The notes beneath the pieces are model-generated. The model had not been told where the DNA came from and searched no databases. It was given only the letters and a program-made list of their open reading frames with translations. Below are positions 6,508 to 21,532 of a DNA stretch of 64,000 nucleotides, in pieces. Both the position numbers and the translations under genes were made by a program. How positions within the stretch are numbered: position 1 is the stretch's first letter; every line of letters begins with the position of its first letter. The DNA is taken from the NCBI RefSeq assembly GCF_023703465.1, contig NZ_JAMQGP010000007.1, positions 1-64,000 of the forward strand. Reading direction: 5' to 3'. This DNA is from Echinimonas agarilytica (lineage in GTDB: Bacteria > Pseudomonadota > Gammaproteobacteria > Enterobacterales > Neiellaceae).

Positions 6508-7667
6508 GCGTACTGCTCCAGCGTGCTTGCAATCGCACTCACGCATTGTCGAATGTCTGTTTCTTCATGGCAGGCTGATAAGGTAAACCTAAGTCTCTCC
6601 TGCCCTTGTTTTACTGTGGGCGAACGGATTGCCCCGCAAGCGATGCCACTTTGTCTTAATTGCTCTGAAATGCGAATGACCTTTTCACTTGCGCCAATAA
6701 GCACGGGTTGTATCGCGCTATCCGATGGCAACAAATCAATTCCGCTGTCAACTGCCAACGACTTAAACAACTGAATGTTGTGGTGCAAGTTTTGCCAATG
6801 CTCTGGTTCTGTGGCCATGCATGTCAATGCAGCTGAAATAGCTGCAGCTTGCGCTGGCGGCATTGCCGTTGTGTATATGTAATGGCGACAAAATTGCCGC
6901 AGATAATCAGCAACGTCTCGATCGCATCCGACCATAGCCCCCCCCACACCGACTGCTTTGCCAAAGGTTGCCATGTACACGTCGATTTTATGAGGGGCAA
7001 TTATGGATGAAGCGCCCGCCCCCTGCTCGCCTATAACACCAAGCCCATGGGCATCATCTACCATAAATAGCGCCTTTTGTTCAGCGCATAGGTGGGCTAA
7101 TTCGGCTAGCGGTGCTTGATCGCCGTCCATGCTGAACACCGATTCTGTTACTAATAATTTAGTGTTCGCGGCTCTGGCCAACTGACGTCTCGCACTGTCG
7201 ATTTGATTGTGCTGAAAACGAACATTGTGTGCAGCGCTGCTTAGTCCGCCATCAATCAAAGACGCATGATTGAGCTTATCTTGGACGATCAAGTCGTCCT
7301 GTTGCATTAAGCTTGTCAGCACACCTTGGTTCGCGCTAAAGCCCGATCCAAACAACAATACGTCTTCGCAGTGTGTCATTTCAGCGAGTTGCGACTGCAG
7401 ATTGGCGTGTAATGTATGATGGCCAGTGATCAAGGTTGAGCCACCACTGCCTGCGCCATACTTTTCAACGGCGCCGCTAAACGCTGAAATCACCGAAGGG
7501 TGCGCGGCTAAACCAAGATAGTCATTACTGGCAAAATTTAACCAACGTTGCTGACCACGGACCAACCAGCGCCCCTGCCCTCGATCATTGGCGTGAATGT
7601 CGCGCCAATTATTGGACTGGCGCTTCGTGTCATTGGCCCACCTTATGCGGCGGTGGAAAGCACTCAT
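6504..7667 (-). CDS. bioF: 8-amino-7-oxononanoate synthase BioF
   Basis: PLP enzyme of the alpha-oxoamine synthase family that condenses pimeloyl-ACP with L-alanine. At 387 residues it has the usual length. Visible motifs are NDYLGLA (48-54), DDAHGLG (204-210) and the PLP lysine in ATFGKAVG (K237). The start codon overlaps the bioB stop by one base (TAATG) and the end overlaps bioC by four, so the four genes are translationally coupled. Confidence 0.97.
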   Translation of the reverse strand: MSAFHRRIRWANDTKRQSNNWRDIHANDRGQGRWLVRGQQRWLNFASNDYLGLAAHPSVISAFSGAVEKYGAGSGGSTLITGHHTLHANLQSQLAEMTHCEDVLLFGSGFSANQGVLTSLMQQDDLIVQDKLNHASLIDGGLSSAAHNVRFQHNQIDSARRQLARAANTKLLVTESVFSMDGDQAPLAELAHLCAEQKALFMVDDAHGLGVIGEQGAGASSIIAPHKIDVYMATFGKAVGVGGAMVGCDRDVADYLRQFCRHYIYTTAMPPAQAAAISAALTCMATEPEHWQNLHHNIQLFKSLAVDSGIDLLPSDSAIQPVLIGASEKVIRISEQLRQSGIACGAIRSPTVKQGQERLRFTLSACHEETDIRQCVSAIASTLEQYA

Positions 7668-8713
7668 TAGTTCACTGCGGCGTCGTAGAACTTCCCTTCT
7701 TGCTGTTTGTTCTTCAGCGCTTCTTCAATCACATATTCCTCAACTTCATCACTGTAACCCTTGGCTGCTTCTGGCTGAATGCCTAAACGTTGAAATAATG
7801 CTTGGTCTTTTTCTGCATCAGGGTTGCCAGTGGTCAATAATTTCTCACCGTAGAAAATACTGTTCGCCCCGGCGAAAAAACACATCGACTGCATCTGCTC
7901 ATTCATTTGTTCGCGTCCAGCGCTCAAGCGGACATGTGCCTTGGGCATCATGATTCGTGCGACAGCAATAGTGCGAACAAAATCAAACGGGTCGAGATCT
8001 TCTTGCTCCGCCAATGGGGTCCCTTCAACTTTAACCAACATGTTAATTGGCACACTGTCTGGGTGCTCATCAAGATTGGCCAAAGACATCAGCAAGCCAC
8101 TGCGATCGTTGTCTGACTCACCCAACCCCACAATTCCGCCAGAACACACATTCATGCCAGCGTCACGTACGTTACTTAGGGTGTCCATGCGATCTTGATA
8201 GGTGCGCGTGGTGATAATTTCACCGTAAAACTCTGGCGATGTATCAAGGTTATGGTTGTAATAGTCAAGCCCGGCAGATGCAAGAACTTGAGCTTGATCT
8301 TTGCTCAGCATGCCCAGTGTCATGCACGTTTCCATGCCCATTTCACGCACGCCTTCGACCATTTTCAAAATATAAGGCATGTCGCGATCTTTTGGATTGC
8401 GCCATGCCGCTCCCATACAGAAACGTGTACTGCCAATTGCCTTGGCAGCTCGGGCTTTTTCAAGCACCGCTTCAACTTCCATTAACTTTTCGGCTTCTAA
8501 GTCTGTGCTATAGCGAGCGCTTTGTGGACAGTAGCTACAGTCTTCAGGGCAAGCTCCCGTTTTAATGGAAAGCAAAGTGCTAATTTGAACTTCATTTGGA
8601 TTAAAGTGAGCACGGTGTACCGTTTGCGCTTGAAATAATAAGTCATTGAAAGGTAGTGCAAATAACGCATTGACTTGGGCAAGCGTCCAATCATGCCGAA
8701 CCGATTCAGTCAT
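7667..8713 (-). CDS. bioB: Biotin synthase BioB
   Basis: Radical-SAM enzyme that inserts sulfur into dethiobiotin in the last step of biotin synthesis. The 348-residue protein has the [4Fe-4S] triad CPEDCSYC at 55-62, and conserved Cys and Arg residues further on ([16 protein letters not shown]) typical of the [2Fe-2S] cluster site. It is the first gene of the minus-strand operon and diverges from bioA; the 106-base interval carries a BirA-operator-like repeat and a promoter with TTGACT/TAGACT elements. Confidence 0.97.
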   Translation of the reverse strand: MTESVRHDWTLAQVNALFALPFNDLLFQAQTVHRAHFNPNEVQISTLLSIKTGACPEDCSYCPQSARYSTDLEAEKLMEVEAVLEKARAAKAIGSTRFCMGAAWRNPKDRDMPYILKMVEGVREMGMETCMTLGMLSKDQAQVLASAGLDYYNHNLDTSPEFYGEIITTRTYQDRMDTLSNVRDAGMNVCSGGIVGLGESDNDRSGLLMSLANLDEHPDSVPINMLVKVEGTPLAEQEDLDPFDFVRTIAVARIMMPKAHVRLSAGREQMNEQMQSMCFFAGANSIFYGEKLLTTGNPDAEKDQALFQRLGIQPEAAKGYSDEVEEYVIEEALKNKQQEGKFYDAAVN

Positions 8714-8752
8714 GGTGTTTATCCTTGGGTTGCATTCCGCATTTATGATGGC

Positions 8753-8781
8753 TAGTCTAGCGATTGCCGCCGTTCAGTCAA
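8753..8781 (-). promoter_or_regulatory. Candidate bioBFCD promoter
   Basis: On the minus strand TTGACT (8781-8776) and TAGACT (8758-8753 region) are spaced by 16 bases, giving a transcription start about 30 bases before the bioB ATG. The -35 element lies inside one arm of the inverted repeat at 8776-8807, so a repressor bound there would block it. Confidence 0.5.
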
Positions 8782-8807
8782 CGGCATTTTTTTACCATAC
8801 GTTGACT
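8776..8807. promoter_or_regulatory. BirA-type bio operator, variant
   Basis: Perfect inverted repeat AGTCAACG-N16-CGTTGACT between the divergent bioB and bioA genes. The E. coli operator recognised by biotin-loaded BirA has the form GTAAACC-N16-GGTTTAC; the arm spacing is identical and the arms differ at two positions. Location, symmetry and spacing all support a BirA site with altered half-sites. Confidence 0.65.
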
Positions 8808-8819
8808 ACTGATTACATT

Positions 8820-10115
8820 ATGACCAAATCTATCGATACTGACTTCGACCAACGCCATATTTGGCATCCTTACACCCGTGCCAATCCGACCAGTGCCAAT
8901 TATGCGGTGTCGCATGCCAGTGGGCATAGCGTGACTTTTGACACCGGTTGCACTGTGGTAGACGGCATGGCCTCTTGGTGGAGCGCTATACACGGCTATC
9001 AAGTACCTGAGATTAATACGGCTATCCAATCTCAGATAGGTCAAATGAGCCATTTCATGTTTGGTGGTGTGACGCATCAGCCCGCAGTTTCTCTGTGTAA
9101 AAAATTAGTGGATATAACCCCACACTCGCTGCAACGCGTTTTTCTATCAGATTCGGGATCTGTATCAGTTGAGGTCGCTATGAAAATGGCGCTGCAATAT
9201 TGGCAAGGCGCACGACAACCCTGCAAAACAAAATTCATGACGGTTCGAAACGGATACCATGGTGACACATTTGCCGCCATGTCGGTGTGCGATCCGGTCA
9301 ATGGCATGCACAGTCTGTTCTCAGAAGTATTGGCCCAAGCTTTATTTTTACCTGCGCCGCCTGCCGGTTTTGATAGCCCAATTGATCATCAATGGGTTGC
9401 TGAAGCCGAAGAAGCTTTTGCACTTCATCATCAATCTTTAGCTGCTTTTATCATTGAGCCGGTAGTTCAAGGCGCTGGCGGCATGCGGTTTTACGCCCCG
9501 CATTATTTGTCAGAGATTCGTCGCTTGTGTGATGAATACGGAGTACTTTTAATTGCCGATGAGATTGCTACAGGATTTGGCCGTACAGGTAAAATGTTTG
9601 CGGTGGAACATGCAGCCATCACACCCGATATTATGTGTTTGGGTAAAGCTCTCACCGGCGGAACCCTGTCACTAGCTGCAACCTTGTGCACGAATGATGT
9701 GGCCGAGACCGTCTGCCAATCGGCGGCGGGCGTATTTATGCATGGCCCCACTTTTATGGGCAATCCGCTCGCATGTGCAGTGGCCAACGCCAGTATCGAA
9801 CTACTAATGGCATATGATTGGAAATTCGAAGTTGAACGCATTAACAAGCAACTATCAACGCAACTTGCTCAATGTGCCACACTCAATTCGGTCAGAGATG
9901 TGCGTGTGCTCGGCGCTATTGGCGTAGTTGAAACACATTCACCCATCGATGTGCTGTCACTTCAAGCTGCGGTGATTGCTCATGGGGCTTGGATACGTCC
10001 ATTCGGTAAGCTCGCATACGTAATGCCTGGCTACAGAATGACCAATACTGAGCTGACCACTTTAACATCTGCAATTTACAAAGGCTTGCTTGAATGCGAA
10101 CAAAGCGAGGTCTAA
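8820..10115 (+). CDS. bioA: Adenosylmethionine-8-amino-7-oxononanoate aminotransferase BioA
   Basis: PLP-dependent class III aminotransferase that converts 8-amino-7-oxononanoate to 7,8-diaminopelargonate using SAM as amino donor. From ATG 8820 the protein is 431 residues, the family norm. It begins with the typical DFDQRHIWHPYT block, has MASWWSAIHGY near 50-60, and the PLP lysine in CLGKALTGG (K276). The reading frame extends upstream to 8646, but that part overlaps bioB and the operator and does not look like BioA. It is divergent from and presumably co-repressed with bioBFCD. Confidence 0.97.
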   Translation: MTKSIDTDFDQRHIWHPYTRANPTSANYAVSHASGHSVTFDTGCTVVDGMASWWSAIHGYQVPEINTAIQSQIGQMSHFMFGGVTHQPAVSLCKKLVDITPHSLQRVFLSDSGSVSVEVAMKMALQYWQGARQPCKTKFMTVRNGYHGDTFAAMSVCDPVNGMHSLFSEVLAQALFLPAPPAGFDSPIDHQWVAEAEEAFALHHQSLAAFIIEPVVQGAGGMRFYAPHYLSEIRRLCDEYGVLLIADEIATGFGRTGKMFAVEHAAITPDIMCLGKALTGGTLSLAATLCTNDVAETVCQSAAGVFMHGPTFMGNPLACAVANASIELLMAYDWKFEVERINKQLSTQLAQCATLNSVRDVRVLGAIGVVETHSPIDVLSLQAAVIAHGAWIRPFGKLAYVMPGYRMTNTELTTLTSAIYKGLLECEQSEV

Positions 10116-10451
10116 CTCCCTGCTATTGCTAAGGTTTTGTCGATTTTATTGATGCTGATTTCACAACTCTCATGCAACATGGCTATTGCCCTTCAAAAAA
10201 AATCACTTAATATGCATAATTATTCATTCGTTTTATGATCTACTTCGGGTTAAAAACGTTGAAAATCTGGATAATGCAGTCGGTTCTACGACACCCAAAT
10301 TATAATAATAATTTCTAAATTCAGCAGACGCGTTCGCCTATAGCGTTAGCAGACTCACCCTCCGGTAGGGCCTGACAGTGCTCATTAAGCGTGCGTTTAA
10401 GAAAATATTTACTGGAACTTAGATTCCATTGACCCAAAGACGGGAAACAAT
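10116..10451 (+). other. gltB upstream region
   Basis: No gene seen. The 335-base interval is AT-rich in its first half and holds an ArgR-box-like palindrome (10213-10226). The second half is probably the gltB leader, with a small CCCT/AGGG hairpin near 10361-10373. The GGGAAA ribosome-binding sequence lies just before ATG 10452. Confidence 0.5.
10213..10226. promoter_or_regulatory. ArgR-box-like palindrome
   Basis: TGCATAATTATTCA matches the ARG-box core TGAAT-N4-ATTCA with one mismatch. ArgR is a known regulator of gltBDF in E. coli. A clear second box three bases away, usual for ArgR operators, is not visible, so this is tentative. Confidence 0.33.
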
Positions 10452-15053
<4,602 letters not shown>

Positions 15054-15067
15054 GGAGGAGCGATACT

Positions 15068-16555
15068 ATGGGAAATCCAACAGGTTTTTTAAAATTAGAC
15101 CGACAACTACCAGCGGATCGCGATCCATCTGAGCGTTTGATCGATTGGTTAGAAGTGCATGAGCACATGCCTGAAGATGGCATTAAAGAGCAAGCGTCTC
15201 GCTGCATGGACTGTGGTGTGCCGTTTTGTCAGAGTGGCGAAAGCCGCTTTGCACCGCAAGTAGCGGGCTGCCCAGTGAACAACCTTATTCCAGAGTGGAA
15301 TGACTTGGTGTACCACGGTCGCTGGAAAGAAGCGGTACAACGTTTGCACAAAACCAACAACTTTCCTGAGTTTACCGGCCGCGTGTGCCCTGCTCCTTGT
15401 GAAGGTTCGTGCGTGTTGGGAATCAATGCGCCGCCGGTCACAATTAAGCATCATGAGTACGCCATTATTGAGCGTGCTTTTGAAGAAGGCTGGGTCGTTG
15501 CCGAGCCGCCTTCACGCCGTACCGGTAAAACCGTAGCAGTCGTAGGTTCAGGCCCCGGTGGTTTAGCCGCAGCTGCACAGTTAAACAAGGCTGGCCATCT
15601 GGTCACAGTGTACGAGCGTGCCGACCGCATTGGCGGCTTGTTGATGTACGGCATCCCTAACATGAAGTTAGAAAAGCACGTTGTCCAACGTCGTATCGAT
15701 ATTATGAAAGAGGAAGGCATTACCTTCGTCACTAATACCGAGATTGGTAAAGACATCTCTGCACAAACGCTCCATGCGGATTTTGATGCGGTTGTTATTG
15801 CCACAGGTGCAACTAAACCGCGCGACTTACCGGTTGAAGGCCGCGAACTGAAAGGCGTTCATTTTGCAATGGACTTCCTCAAGGCAAATACCAAAAGCCT
15901 GCTAGACAGCGGTCACCAAGACGGCAAATTCATCAGTGCGAAAGGTAAAAACGTGGTCATTATCGGTGGCGGTGATACGGGTACTGACTGTGTGGGCACA
16001 TCGTTGCGCCACGGTTGTGAACACGTGATGCAGCTTGAAATCATGCCGCGCCCTGCCGACGCTCGATTACCTTCAAACCCTTGGCCGGAATGGCCTAAAA
16101 CACTACTGGTTGACTATGGCCAAAGCGAAGCCATTGCCAAACAGGGTGATGATCCAAGACACTACTTGGTGATGACTAAGAAGTTTGAAGGCGATGATGA
16201 GGGCAATATCAAAGCGGTTCACACCGTTCACATCGAGTGGGCGAAAGATGAACAAGGACGCATGTTCCCGAAAGAAATTGAAGGCACAGAAACGCGACTA
16301 GAAGCCGACTTAGTATTGTTAGCGATGGGCTTTACTGGCCCAGAAGAAGCCATTCTTGATCAACTTGAGATTGAGAAGGATGCGCGCAGTAACGCGAAGG
16401 CTGAATACGACAAATTCCAAACGAACGTCAAAGGCGTGTTTGCTTGTGGTGATGCTCGCCGAGGGCAAAGTTTGATTGTCTGGGCGATTGACGAAGGGCG
16501 CCGTGCAGCGCGTGAGGTTGATACATTCTTAATGGGCCAAAGTTATCTCCCTTAG
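15068..16555 (+). CDS. gltD: Glutamate synthase small (beta) subunit
   Basis: FAD- and NADPH-binding subunit of GOGAT that feeds electrons to GltB. The 495-residue protein has the N-terminal Fe-S cysteines (C46, C49, C54 in [10 protein letters not shown]68 in GCPVNNLIP, and the CPAPCEGSC block), an FAD site ([11 protein letters not shown]) and an NADPH site ([11 protein letters not shown]). The AAGGAGG sequence before the ATG is strong. A rho-independent terminator follows at 16573, closing the operon. Confidence 0.98.
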   Translation: MGNPTGFLKLDRQLPADRDPSERLIDWLEVHEHMPEDGIKEQASRCMDCGVPFCQSGESRFAPQVAGCPVNNLIPEWNDLVYHGRWKEAVQRLHKTNNFPEFTGRVCPAPCEGSCVLGINAPPVTIKHHEYAIIERAFEEGWVVAEPPSRRTGKTVAVVGSGPGGLAAAAQLNKAGHLVTVYERADRIGGLLMYGIPNMKLEKHVVQRRIDIMKEEGITFVTNTEIGKDISAQTLHADFDAVVIATGATKPRDLPVEGRELKGVHFAMDFLKANTKSLLDSGHQDGKFISAKGKNVVIIGGGDTGTDCVGTSLRHGCEHVMQLEIMPRPADARLPSNPWPEWPKTLLVDYGQSEAIAKQGDDPRHYLVMTKKFEGDDEGNIKAVHTVHIEWAKDEQGRMFPKEIEGTETRLEADLVLLAMGFTGPEEAILDQLEIEKDARSNAKAEYDKFQTNVKGVFACGDARRGQSLIVWAIDEGRRAAREVDTFLMGQSYLP

Positions 16556-16572
16556 CCTGTATCAGGCGATCT

Positions 16573-16601
16573 AAAAAACCGCGCAAAAGCGCGGTTTTTT
16601 T
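16573..16601 (+). terminator. gltBD terminator
   Basis: Stem CCGCGC/GCGCGG with an AAAA loop, extended by A-T pairs, and a seven-T tail. It lies 18 bases after the gltD stop. The mirrored A tract would also serve transcripts arriving on the minus strand from rlmF. Confidence 0.9.
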
Positions 16602-16636
16602 ATGTCTTTTGGTTTACCCATATCAAATTTATGTTG

Positions 16637-17596
16637 TTAAATCGCCCAGTTTTTCCGTTGTTCGGGTGGAACAAAACTCCACACAATCACACGTGTGATT
16701 TTGTTGCCGTGGCTCATCTGGATCACTTCGACTGTTTCGGCATCGAGTTCTTTCAAACGCTTTTTCAACGGCCGCACCGTATCATTTTTTGAAACCAAGG
16801 ACGTAAACCAACACACATCATTCGCATAACGGCGACTTTCGGTCGCCATTCGTTTTAAAAATGACAACTCGCCACCTTGGCACCACAATTCTGTTGCTTG
16901 CCCGCCGAAATTTAATGGTGTACGTTTCGCCTTGTGTTGAGCGCCTTGTGGTTGCCCGACACCAAGCCATTTCTGGTTTGCTGCATCAATGGCTTCCTCC
17001 GCTGTTCGATGAAACGGTGGATTACACACTGACACATGATACTTGTCGTGTTTTCTGATGATTCCTTCAAATATCAAGTTAGGGTCTTTCTGCCGCACAA
17101 TATTAATTAAGGGCGATAAATTGGAATTTTCCGATACGATTTTCTTCGCATTATCAAAAGCATGGGCGTCAACTTCAGTCCCTACGACTTTCCAACCATA
17201 GCTTTGAGATGCGATGATGGGATAAATGCAGTTTGCCCCCGTACCGATATCAAGCATTCGAATGTCAGAACCGGTTGGTACTGAGCGGTGACCCATGACT
17301 GTATTGGGTACATGCGTTGTCAGCAAATCAGCAATGTGATGGATATAATCGGCCCTACCCGGAATGGGCGGACACAAATAACCAGAAGGGATCTGCCAGT
17401 GTACAACCTGATACGCGTCATTTAACAAGGCTTTATTCAGCGCAAGGACTGCATCAGCATTAGCAAAGTCGATGGTGAGTTCACCGTGTTTGCCGCGAAT
17501 AACATAGGGTTTAAGTTGGCTATTATTTTTTACTAATGCATTAAAATCATAACGACCCCGATGCGGGTTACGACAATGCAACGCTTGAGAAACCAT
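16637..17596 (-). CDS. rlmF: 23S rRNA adenine-N6 methyltransferase RlmF
   Basis: SAM-dependent enzyme that methylates A1618 of 23S rRNA at N6. The 319-residue protein starts with the family block LHCRNPHRGRYDF, has a SAM motif LDIGTGANCIYP and the adenine-N6 signature NPPF (CNPPFHRT). It is convergent with gltD and read toward the gltBD terminator. Its neighbour upstream is a small acetyltransferase gene 44 bases away, possibly co-transcribed. Confidence 0.93.
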   Translation of the reverse strand: MVSQALHCRNPHRGRYDFNALVKNNSQLKPYVIRGKHGELTIDFANADAVLALNKALLNDAYQVVHWQIPSGYLCPPIPGRADYIHHIADLLTTHVPNTVMGHRSVPTGSDIRMLDIGTGANCIYPIIASQSYGWKVVGTEVDAHAFDNAKKIVSENSNLSPLINIVRQKDPNLIFEGIIRKHDKYHVSVCNPPFHRTAEEAIDAANQKWLGVGQPQGAQHKAKRTPLNFGGQATELWCQGGELSFLKRMATESRRYANDVCWFTSLVSKNDTVRPLKKRLKELDAETVEVIQMSHGNKITRVIVWSFVPPEQRKNWAI

Positions 17597-17640
17597 ACTA
17601 ATTTAACCCATCTGAACAACGCGGCATACAACCGAAAACC

Positions 17641-17925
17641 TTACTTTGACCAAAGGCGACTAAGCTCTGGATGACGCTCAAACATTTTGTCGATGAACGA
17701 ACAGCGCGACTCAATTTTAATCTCGTGCTCTTTGGCGTAAGCAATTAATGCTTCAAACAAAGTTTGAGCATACCCCTCTCCGCGATGAACCAGTGATACC
17801 CCCGTATGAGTGACCACAAATGTAGCGGGTTCAACCACATCAAATTTCATTTCTGCTGAATCAGAAATATAGAAACGACCGCTATATTCTGATAGTTCTA
17901 ACTGTACTGCAATAGTGTCTGGCAT
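17641..17925 (-). CDS. Small GNAT-family acetyltransferase
   Basis: A 94-residue single-domain protein of the short GCN5-like type (E. coli YjdJ-like). Visible are a beta-sheet half (FYISDSAEMKFDV, TFVVTHTGVS), the acetyl-CoA-binding turn HRGEGYAQTLFEALIAYA at about 47-64, and a Cys in the ESRCSFID segment, which is typical of this subfamily. Substrate unknown. It lies between rlmF and the fusA2 terminator. Confidence 0.85.
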   Translation of the reverse strand: MPDTIAVQLELSEYSGRFYISDSAEMKFDVVEPATFVVTHTGVSLVHRGEGYAQTLFEALIAYAKEHEIKIESRCSFIDKMFERHPELSRLWSK

Positions 17926-17967
17926 CTGCCATTCCTCAGCTTCAATAAAAGAGCCCCATCATGACAC

Positions 17968-18002
17968 AAAAAAGCCCCTGCAACCAAAGTTACAGGGGCT
18001 TT
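17968..18002 (-). terminator. fusA2 terminator
   Basis: Stem AGCCCCTG/CAGGGGCT with a 12-base interior and, on the minus strand, a run of six T. It lies 24 bases after the EF-G stop codon and is nearly symmetric, so it may act on both strands. Confidence 0.9.
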
Positions 18003-18025
18003 CATCAAGCGCTATTTAAGTAATT

Positions 18026-20113
18026 TTACTTAGCAGCTTTCTTTTCTTTTTCAGCAGCGATAATCGCTTCAGCTACGTTTGCAGGACATGCTGAGTAGTG
18101 GCTGAACTCCATAGAGAACTGACCACGACCAGAAGTCATTGTACGCAAGTGACCAATGTAACCAAACATTTCTGAAAGCGGTACATCAGCTTTAATACGA
18201 ACACCAGTCACACCGGCTTCTTGGTCTTTGATCATGCCGCGACGACGGTTCAAATCACCAATTACATCACCAACGTGATCTTCTGGAGTGAACACATCAA
18301 CTTTCATCACAGGCTCAAGAAGTTGCGGGCCGGCTTTAGGCATTGATTGGCGATATGCACCTTTCGCTGCAATTTCGAACGCAACCGCTGAGGAGTCAAC
18401 TGCGTGGAAACCACCGTCGTACAATTCAATTTCAACGTCCAACAATGGGAAGCCAGCTAATGGGCCTTCTTCCATCATGCCTTTGAAACCTTTCTCAATC
18501 GCAGGGAAGAATTCCTTAGGAACGTTACCACCCACAACAATTGAGTTAAATACGAAGCCTGAGTTTTGCTCGCCTGGCTTGATACGGTAATCAATTTTAC
18601 CGAATTGACCAGAACCACCAGACTGCTTCTTGTGCGTGTAGCTATCTTCAATCGCTTGCGTGATTGTTTCACGGTACGCAACTTGTGGTTGACCTACAGT
18701 CAGTTCAACGCCGTAAGTACGCTTTAAGATATCTACTTTAATATCTAAGTGAAGCTCACCCATACCTTTAAGGATGGTTTCGCCAGAATCTTCATCAGTC
18801 TCAACTTGGAAAGAAGGATCCTCTGCAACCATCTTACCGATCGCAATACCCATTTTCTCAGTTGAACCTTTATCTTTAGGAGCAACGGCAATCGAGATGA
18901 CTGGTTCTGGGAAGATCATTGGTTCCAACGTACAAGGATGTTTTGGATCACAAAGCGTGTGACCTGTTTGAACATTCTTCATACCTACGATTGCAATGAT
19001 GTCACCGGCTTTCGCAGTGCTTAATTCAGTGCGATCATCGGCGTGCATTTCTACCATGCGGCCTACACGTTCTGTTTTACCGGTGAATGAATTAAGGATA
19101 GTGTCACCCTTGTTCAATACACCTGAGTAAATACGGATAAACGTGAGTGCACCGAAACGGTCGTCCATGATTTTGAACGCCAATGCGCGTAAAGGCTCAT
19201 CAGTAGAAACAGTTGCAACTTCACCCGTTGCTTCACCTGTTTCTTCGTCAGTCAATGGCTGAGCATCAACCTCAACTGGGTTTGGCAAATAATCAACAAC
19301 CGCATCCAATACCAATTGAATACCTTTGTTTTTGAACGCTGAACCACAGTAAGTTGGGAAGAACGCCATTGTACGAGTACCCGTACGGATACAACGCTTA
19401 ATGTCTTCTAGTGAAGGCTCTTCACCTTCCATGTATGCCATCAGCAAGTCATCGTCTTGCTCTAAAGCAGTTTCGATCAATTGCTCACGGTAAGCAGCAG
19501 CATCGTCAACCATATCGGCTGGAATGTCTGTCACTTCATAGTTTTCTGGAAGACCCGAGTCGTCCCAAACATATGCTTTTTGGCTTAATACGTCGACAAC
19601 ACCAACGAAGTCATCTTCTGTACCGATTGGCAATGTCATCACAAGCGGAGTTGCGCCAAGTACTTTCTCAACTTGACCCACAACGCGGTAGAAGTCTGCG
19701 CCCAAACGGTCGAGTTTGTTCACGAAGATTAAACGCGCAACTTCTGATTCGTTCGCGTAACGCCAGTTTGTTTCTGACTGAGGCTCAACACCACCAGAAC
19801 CACAGAAAACACCAACACCACCATCGAGGACTTTCAGAGAACGATAGACTTCAACTGTGAAGTCAACGTGACCTGGAGTATCGATGATGTTCATACGGTG
19901 ATCTTTCCAGAAACAAGTTGTTGCAGCTGATTGAATGGTAATACCACGCTCAGCTTCTTGATCCATAAAGTCAGTCGTTGCGGCGCCGTCGTGTACTTCA
20001 CCTGTTTTGTGAATTTTACCCGTCAGCTTCAAAATACGTTCTGTGGTGGTTGTTTTACCCGCGTCAACGTGGGCAAAAATACCGATGTTTCTGTAATGTG
20101 ATAAGTCAGCCAT
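18026..20113 (-). CDS. fusA2: Elongation factor G, second-copy (FusA2/FusB) type
   Basis: Translational GTPase that drives ribosome translocation or, for some paralogues, ribosome recycling. The frame from ATG 20113 is 695 residues: G1 AHVDAGKT (14-21), G2 ERGITI, G3 DTPGHVD and G4 NKLD are intact, and domains II-V are complete. The N-terminus and the [20 protein letters not shown] block resemble the stand-alone second EF-G of Shewanella (SO_0842-like) rather than the str-operon copy, and no rpsL, rpsG or tuf is nearby. A TTG twelve bases upstream (20125) could also serve as start. Confidence 0.93.
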   Translation of the reverse strand: MADLSHYRNIGIFAHVDAGKTTTTERILKLTGKIHKTGEVHDGAATTDFMDQEAERGITIQSAATTCFWKDHRMNIIDTPGHVDFTVEVYRSLKVLDGGVGVFCGSGGVEPQSETNWRYANESEVARLIFVNKLDRLGADFYRVVGQVEKVLGATPLVMTLPIGTEDDFVGVVDVLSQKAYVWDDSGLPENYEVTDIPADMVDDAAAYREQLIETALEQDDDLLMAYMEGEEPSLEDIKRCIRTGTRTMAFFPTYCGSAFKNKGIQLVLDAVVDYLPNPVEVDAQPLTDEETGEATGEVATVSTDEPLRALAFKIMDDRFGALTFIRIYSGVLNKGDTILNSFTGKTERVGRMVEMHADDRTELSTAKAGDIIAIVGMKNVQTGHTLCDPKHPCTLEPMIFPEPVISIAVAPKDKGSTEKMGIAIGKMVAEDPSFQVETDEDSGETILKGMGELHLDIKVDILKRTYGVELTVGQPQVAYRETITQAIEDSYTHKKQSGGSGQFGKIDYRIKPGEQNSGFVFNSIVVGGNVPKEFFPAIEKGFKGMMEEGPLAGFPLLDVEIELYDGGFHAVDSSAVAFEIAAKGAYRQSMPKAGPQLLEPVMKVDVFTPEDHVGDVIGDLNRRRGMIKDQEAGVTGVRIKADVPLSEMFGYIGHLRTMTSGRGQFSMEFSHYSACPANVAEAIIAAEKEKKAAK

Positions 20114-20393
20114 TATTTTACTCAATTATTCAAGAGCCAAAATTTGCGCGCAAGTATACAGGAATTCTACGACGAATTGCCAAGCTTGTTTTTCAACTTG
20201 CCTGTATCTTCTCGCATACGCATGCGTTCAATTGAACAACTCGTCGATTTTGATTCAAAACTCGACAAGTTATTTGTATTCATTTTTTCAGGGTGCTTTT
20301 TAACACATACAGCGCCATACAGCCAACGAACTAGCCAGAAAAGATTAGATTTCTTCATATTTACGCTGTGTTGTGCAATTGCCTTCCTTTTCA

Positions 20394-20873
20394 CTACGCC
20401 CAAGGGCTGTAAGGCTTGTCTTCGTCGCGCTCAAACACATCTGAGTACCCGACTATTATAGACTTCGACAAACCATGCCGATTAGAACTTGTACACTGCT
20501 GAATTTGCCCTTGGTCCGAAGGGTCGCCCACTAATACCCGCCGAACATCATAACCAAGTGCTTCCGCAGCAGCCTGATAGGGTAAATATTCCCAACACTG
20601 CATATTTGTGTTGTCGCAGATCATAATGGGGCGTCGGGCCTTCAACCCGTTAATAAACCGCACCAAACATAGCGCCTGATATACCGGCAATTTGTCAGCT
20701 TCAAAGGTATATCGCGTGCCTCGCTGAAAATAATCATCAATACTACAAATGATATCTTCGGCTCGAAATCGAGATGCATACTGTTGATGCCATTGCTTGG
20801 CCAATCGAGTTTTGCCAGAGCCTGGCAGTCCCCTCAATACAATAGCGAGCGGTTTAGCGCTTACCGTCTTCAC
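20394..20873 (-). CDS. N4BP2-like P-loop kinase/ATPase
   Basis: A protein of 159 residues with a P-loop [15 protein letters not shown] close to its start, an acidic SIDDYF block and the [15 protein letters not shown] segment typical of NEDD4-binding-protein-2-like AAA kinases related to polynucleotide kinase. I place the start at GTG 20873, preceded at seven bases by GGAAG; this gives a 20-base overlap with dcd. The frame stays open upstream to 20966 but only inside dcd. A nucleotide or RNA 5'-end substrate is likely but unproven; the coupling to dcd hints at nucleotide metabolism. Confidence 0.75.
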   Translation of the reverse strand: MKTVSAKPLAIVLRGLPGSGKTRLAKQWHQQYASRFRAEDIICSIDDYFQRGTRYTFEADKLPVYQALCLVRFINGLKARRPIMICDNTNMQCWEYLPYQAAAEALGYDVRRVLVGDPSDQGQIQQCTSSNRHGLSKSIIVGYSDVFERDEDKPYSPWA

Positions 20874-21444
20874 TGATTCGACTTCCAATCGCAGTCTGTT
20901 GGTGACGATATTTTGCGTCAGCTCTCTTGTTATATGGGCGGGCACATTCAAATTCAAGGCGCTCAAAATTCAACGCGCCAATCTTCATTTTAGGACGCAA
21001 AGCCAATGGCAATTTACCACTGTTCATAAATTCCAAAACAATACGACCAGACCAGCCAGGATCAATACGATGTGCGGTCACATGAACCATTAAGCCCAAC
21101 CGTGCCAAAGAAGACCGGCCATCCAACCAGCCAACAATATCAGCCGGAAGTGTTACTGATTCATATGTGACGGCTAAAGCTAGCTCACCGGGATGAAGAA
21201 AAAATGCATCACCATCGTTGATATATATTTCATCGCTCATCACAGCATTCAGTGCTGCGTCCATTTCATCTCGCGGGCCACTCATATCAATAAAGGGTGC
21301 GGTATGATCTTGAAACACTCGAAATGTGTTTCCTAAACGCACATCAAGACTCACGCCACTAATCATTTCTGGCTGTGGGCGAGGATCAATCACGATATTG
21401 CCCGTATCCAATGCTTGTTCTATTTGAACGTCGTTTAGTCTCAT
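20854..21444 (-). CDS. dcd: dCTP deaminase
   Basis: Deaminates dCTP to dUTP, the main source of dUMP for thymidylate in proteobacteria; acts as a trimer. The 196-residue protein carries the family blocks [11 protein letters not shown], the active-site GRSSLARLG and the C-terminal [15 protein letters not shown]. The C-terminal end overlaps the start of the P-loop kinase gene by 20 bases. Upstream lies mrp, also on the minus strand, 88 bases away. Confidence 0.97.
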   Translation of the reverse strand: MRLNDVQIEQALDTGNIVIDPRPQPEMISGVSLDVRLGNTFRVFQDHTAPFIDMSGPRDEMDAALNAVMSDEIYINDGDAFFLHPGELALAVTYESVTLPADIVGWLDGRSSLARLGLMVHVTAHRIDPGWSGRIVLEFMNSGKLPLALRPKMKIGALNFERLEFECARPYNKRADAKYRHQQTAIGSRISEDGKR

Positions 21445-21532
21445 TTTTATATCCTATGTCATCAGCGCCGTAGTGTATGCCCAGAAATCAATTTCGTCAC
21501 TAGCGAATCGAACCAATCGTGATTCATGTAAA

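Noticed and set aside
8646-8819. N-terminal extension of the bioA reading frame
   Set aside because: It overlaps bioB and the operator, and BioA proteins begin close to the DFDQRHIWHPYT block reached from ATG 8820.
20874-20966. N-terminal extension of the P-loop kinase
   Set aside because: It lies wholly within dcd, and the P-loop fold begins just after the GTG at 20873, which has its own ribosome-binding sequence.
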